In this document: piece by piece, positions 25,016 through 25,352 of the stretch
Position numbering within the stretch: the stretch's first letter is position 1
How the letters are laid out: each line of letters begins with the position of its first letter
NCBI GenBank assembly: GCA_027492415.1
Contig: JAPUEV010000084.1
Coordinates: 1,166-26,517 of the forward strand
Direction: 5' to 3'
From: Ignavibacteria bacterium
Lineage (GTDB): Bacteria; Bacteroidota; Ignavibacteria; Tepidaquicellales; OLB5
Length of the DNA: 25,352 nt
The notes under the pieces: model-generated
Told to the model about the DNA's origin: nothing
Databases searched by the model: none
The model's input: only the letters and a program-made list of their open reading frames with translations
Position numbers and translations under genes: made by a program

Positions 25016-25257
25016 TTTCGGGCTTCTTTCATAACCTGTTCATGCGGTATCAAATTACTTTCATCTTCGCATTCTTTAATTGAAAGATCAATATCAGCTT
25101 TCTGCTCATCACTTAACTCATCCCACCAGTCTTCACCGGAAACTTCAATGTTCTTTTTTAAGATCAGCATATAATTATATAATTGAGAAAGCTCTTTCTG
25201 ATCTTCTATCTCATCAATTAATTTATGAAAATGGGATTTTAATTCCAGTTGGGTCAT
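25000..25257 (-). CDS. Antitoxin of the RelE/ParE-type pair
   Basis: 85 residues, acidic in the middle and basic at the end. The segment WWDELSDEQKADID (about 44-57) and the tail IPHEQVMKEARKWLKK (70-85) resemble small antitoxin components found ahead of RelE/ParE toxins in Bacteroidota. The N-terminal helical half (LKSHFHKLIDEIEDQKELSQLYNYML) is probably the dimer or regulatory part; no ribbon-helix-helix or helix-turn-helix is evident. The role as antitoxin is inferred mainly from its position and 16-base overlap with the toxin. It would bind and neutralise the toxin and may repress the operon. That operon also includes ispG. Confidence 0.75.
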   Translation of the reverse strand: MTQLELKSHFHKLIDEIEDQKELSQLYNYMLILKKNIEVSGEDWWDELSDEQKADIDLSIKECEDESNLIPHEQVMKEARKWLKK

Positions 25258-25269
25258 TACAAACTATAT

Positions 25270-25352
25270 TTAATGTATCTTCTTGCTTGCTTCAAATAAA
25301 ATGCGTTTTTCTTCTTCGGTCAGGTTCTGGTAACCGTCTTTCCCTATCTTAT
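25270..25352 (-). CDS. C-terminal end of a probable rhomboid-family membrane protease (5' part outside window)
   Basis: An open minus-strand frame enters from the window edge and ends at TAA (25270-25272). It reads KIGKDGYQNLTEEEKR and ILFEASKKIH. The pattern IxxxGYxxLTxEEKxxLxxASK is found at the C terminus of many rhomboid-family proteins of Bacteroidota, after the membrane domain. Only 27 codons are visible, so the family call is tentative. It is upstream of, and on the same strand as, the antitoxin, 12 bases before that gene's start. Confidence 0.4.
   Translation of the reverse strand, partial: KIGKDGYQNLTEEEKRILFEASKKIH

Overview
The window looks like a chromosomal piece of a Bacteroidota/Chlorobiota-type bacterium, most likely of the Ignavibacteria or a close relative. 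Three lines of evidence support this. Three secreted proteins end in type IX secretion (Por) C-terminal sorting domains with the NYPNPFNP signature. The IspG is the long form with a central insert. Several promoters fit TTG-N20-TANNTTTG, the primary-sigma consensus of Bacteroidota, instead of -35/-10 boxes. No 16S gene or taxonomic marker beyond these is present, so the assignment is an inference.

Layout. 1-2164 (-): an MltD-like lipoprotein lytic transglycosylase with LysM repeats, cut by the window edge. 2404-3045 (+): lipB. 3046-3372: a structured non-coding stretch with a 14-codon micro-ORF behind a perfect Shine-Dalgarno. 3373-10249: three T9SS cargo genes, namely an S8 protease (+), a YCF48-type propeller (-) and an Asp-box propeller (+). 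The two plus-strand genes share an almost identical CARDB + P-domain + sorting-domain tail behind unrelated heads. 10250-10555: a strong terminator, then stacked intergenic repeats. 10556-13681 (-): eno-queA-ispD. 13844-16084 (-): a tight operon of O-methyltransferase, Nudix hydrolase and an exported metallo-beta-lactamase-fold protein with a degraded metal motif. 16172-17089 (-): SPFH/band-7 membrane protein. 17217-18020 (-): suhB-like phosphatase. 18107-19939 (-): rpsA. 20122-22626 (-): secreted M1 aminopeptidase. 22786-24729 (-): ispG. 24731-25257 (-): a type II toxin-antitoxin pair whose toxin stop lies one base before the ispG start. 25270-25352 (-): the C-terminal end of a probable rhomboid-family protein.

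Most of the minus-strand block is housekeeping: glycolysis (eno), queuosine (queA), isoprenoids by the MEP pathway (ispD, ispG), translation (rpsA) and lipoylation (lipB). The accessory content is the secreted-protein cluster, the toxin-antitoxin pair and several families of palindromic or heptad intergenic repeats. No tRNA, rRNA, CRISPR array, insertion sequence or prophage gene was seen. The most unusual features are the toxin-antitoxin pair wired into the ispG transcript, the leader-like region before the S8 protease, and the MBL-like protein with an altered active-site motif.
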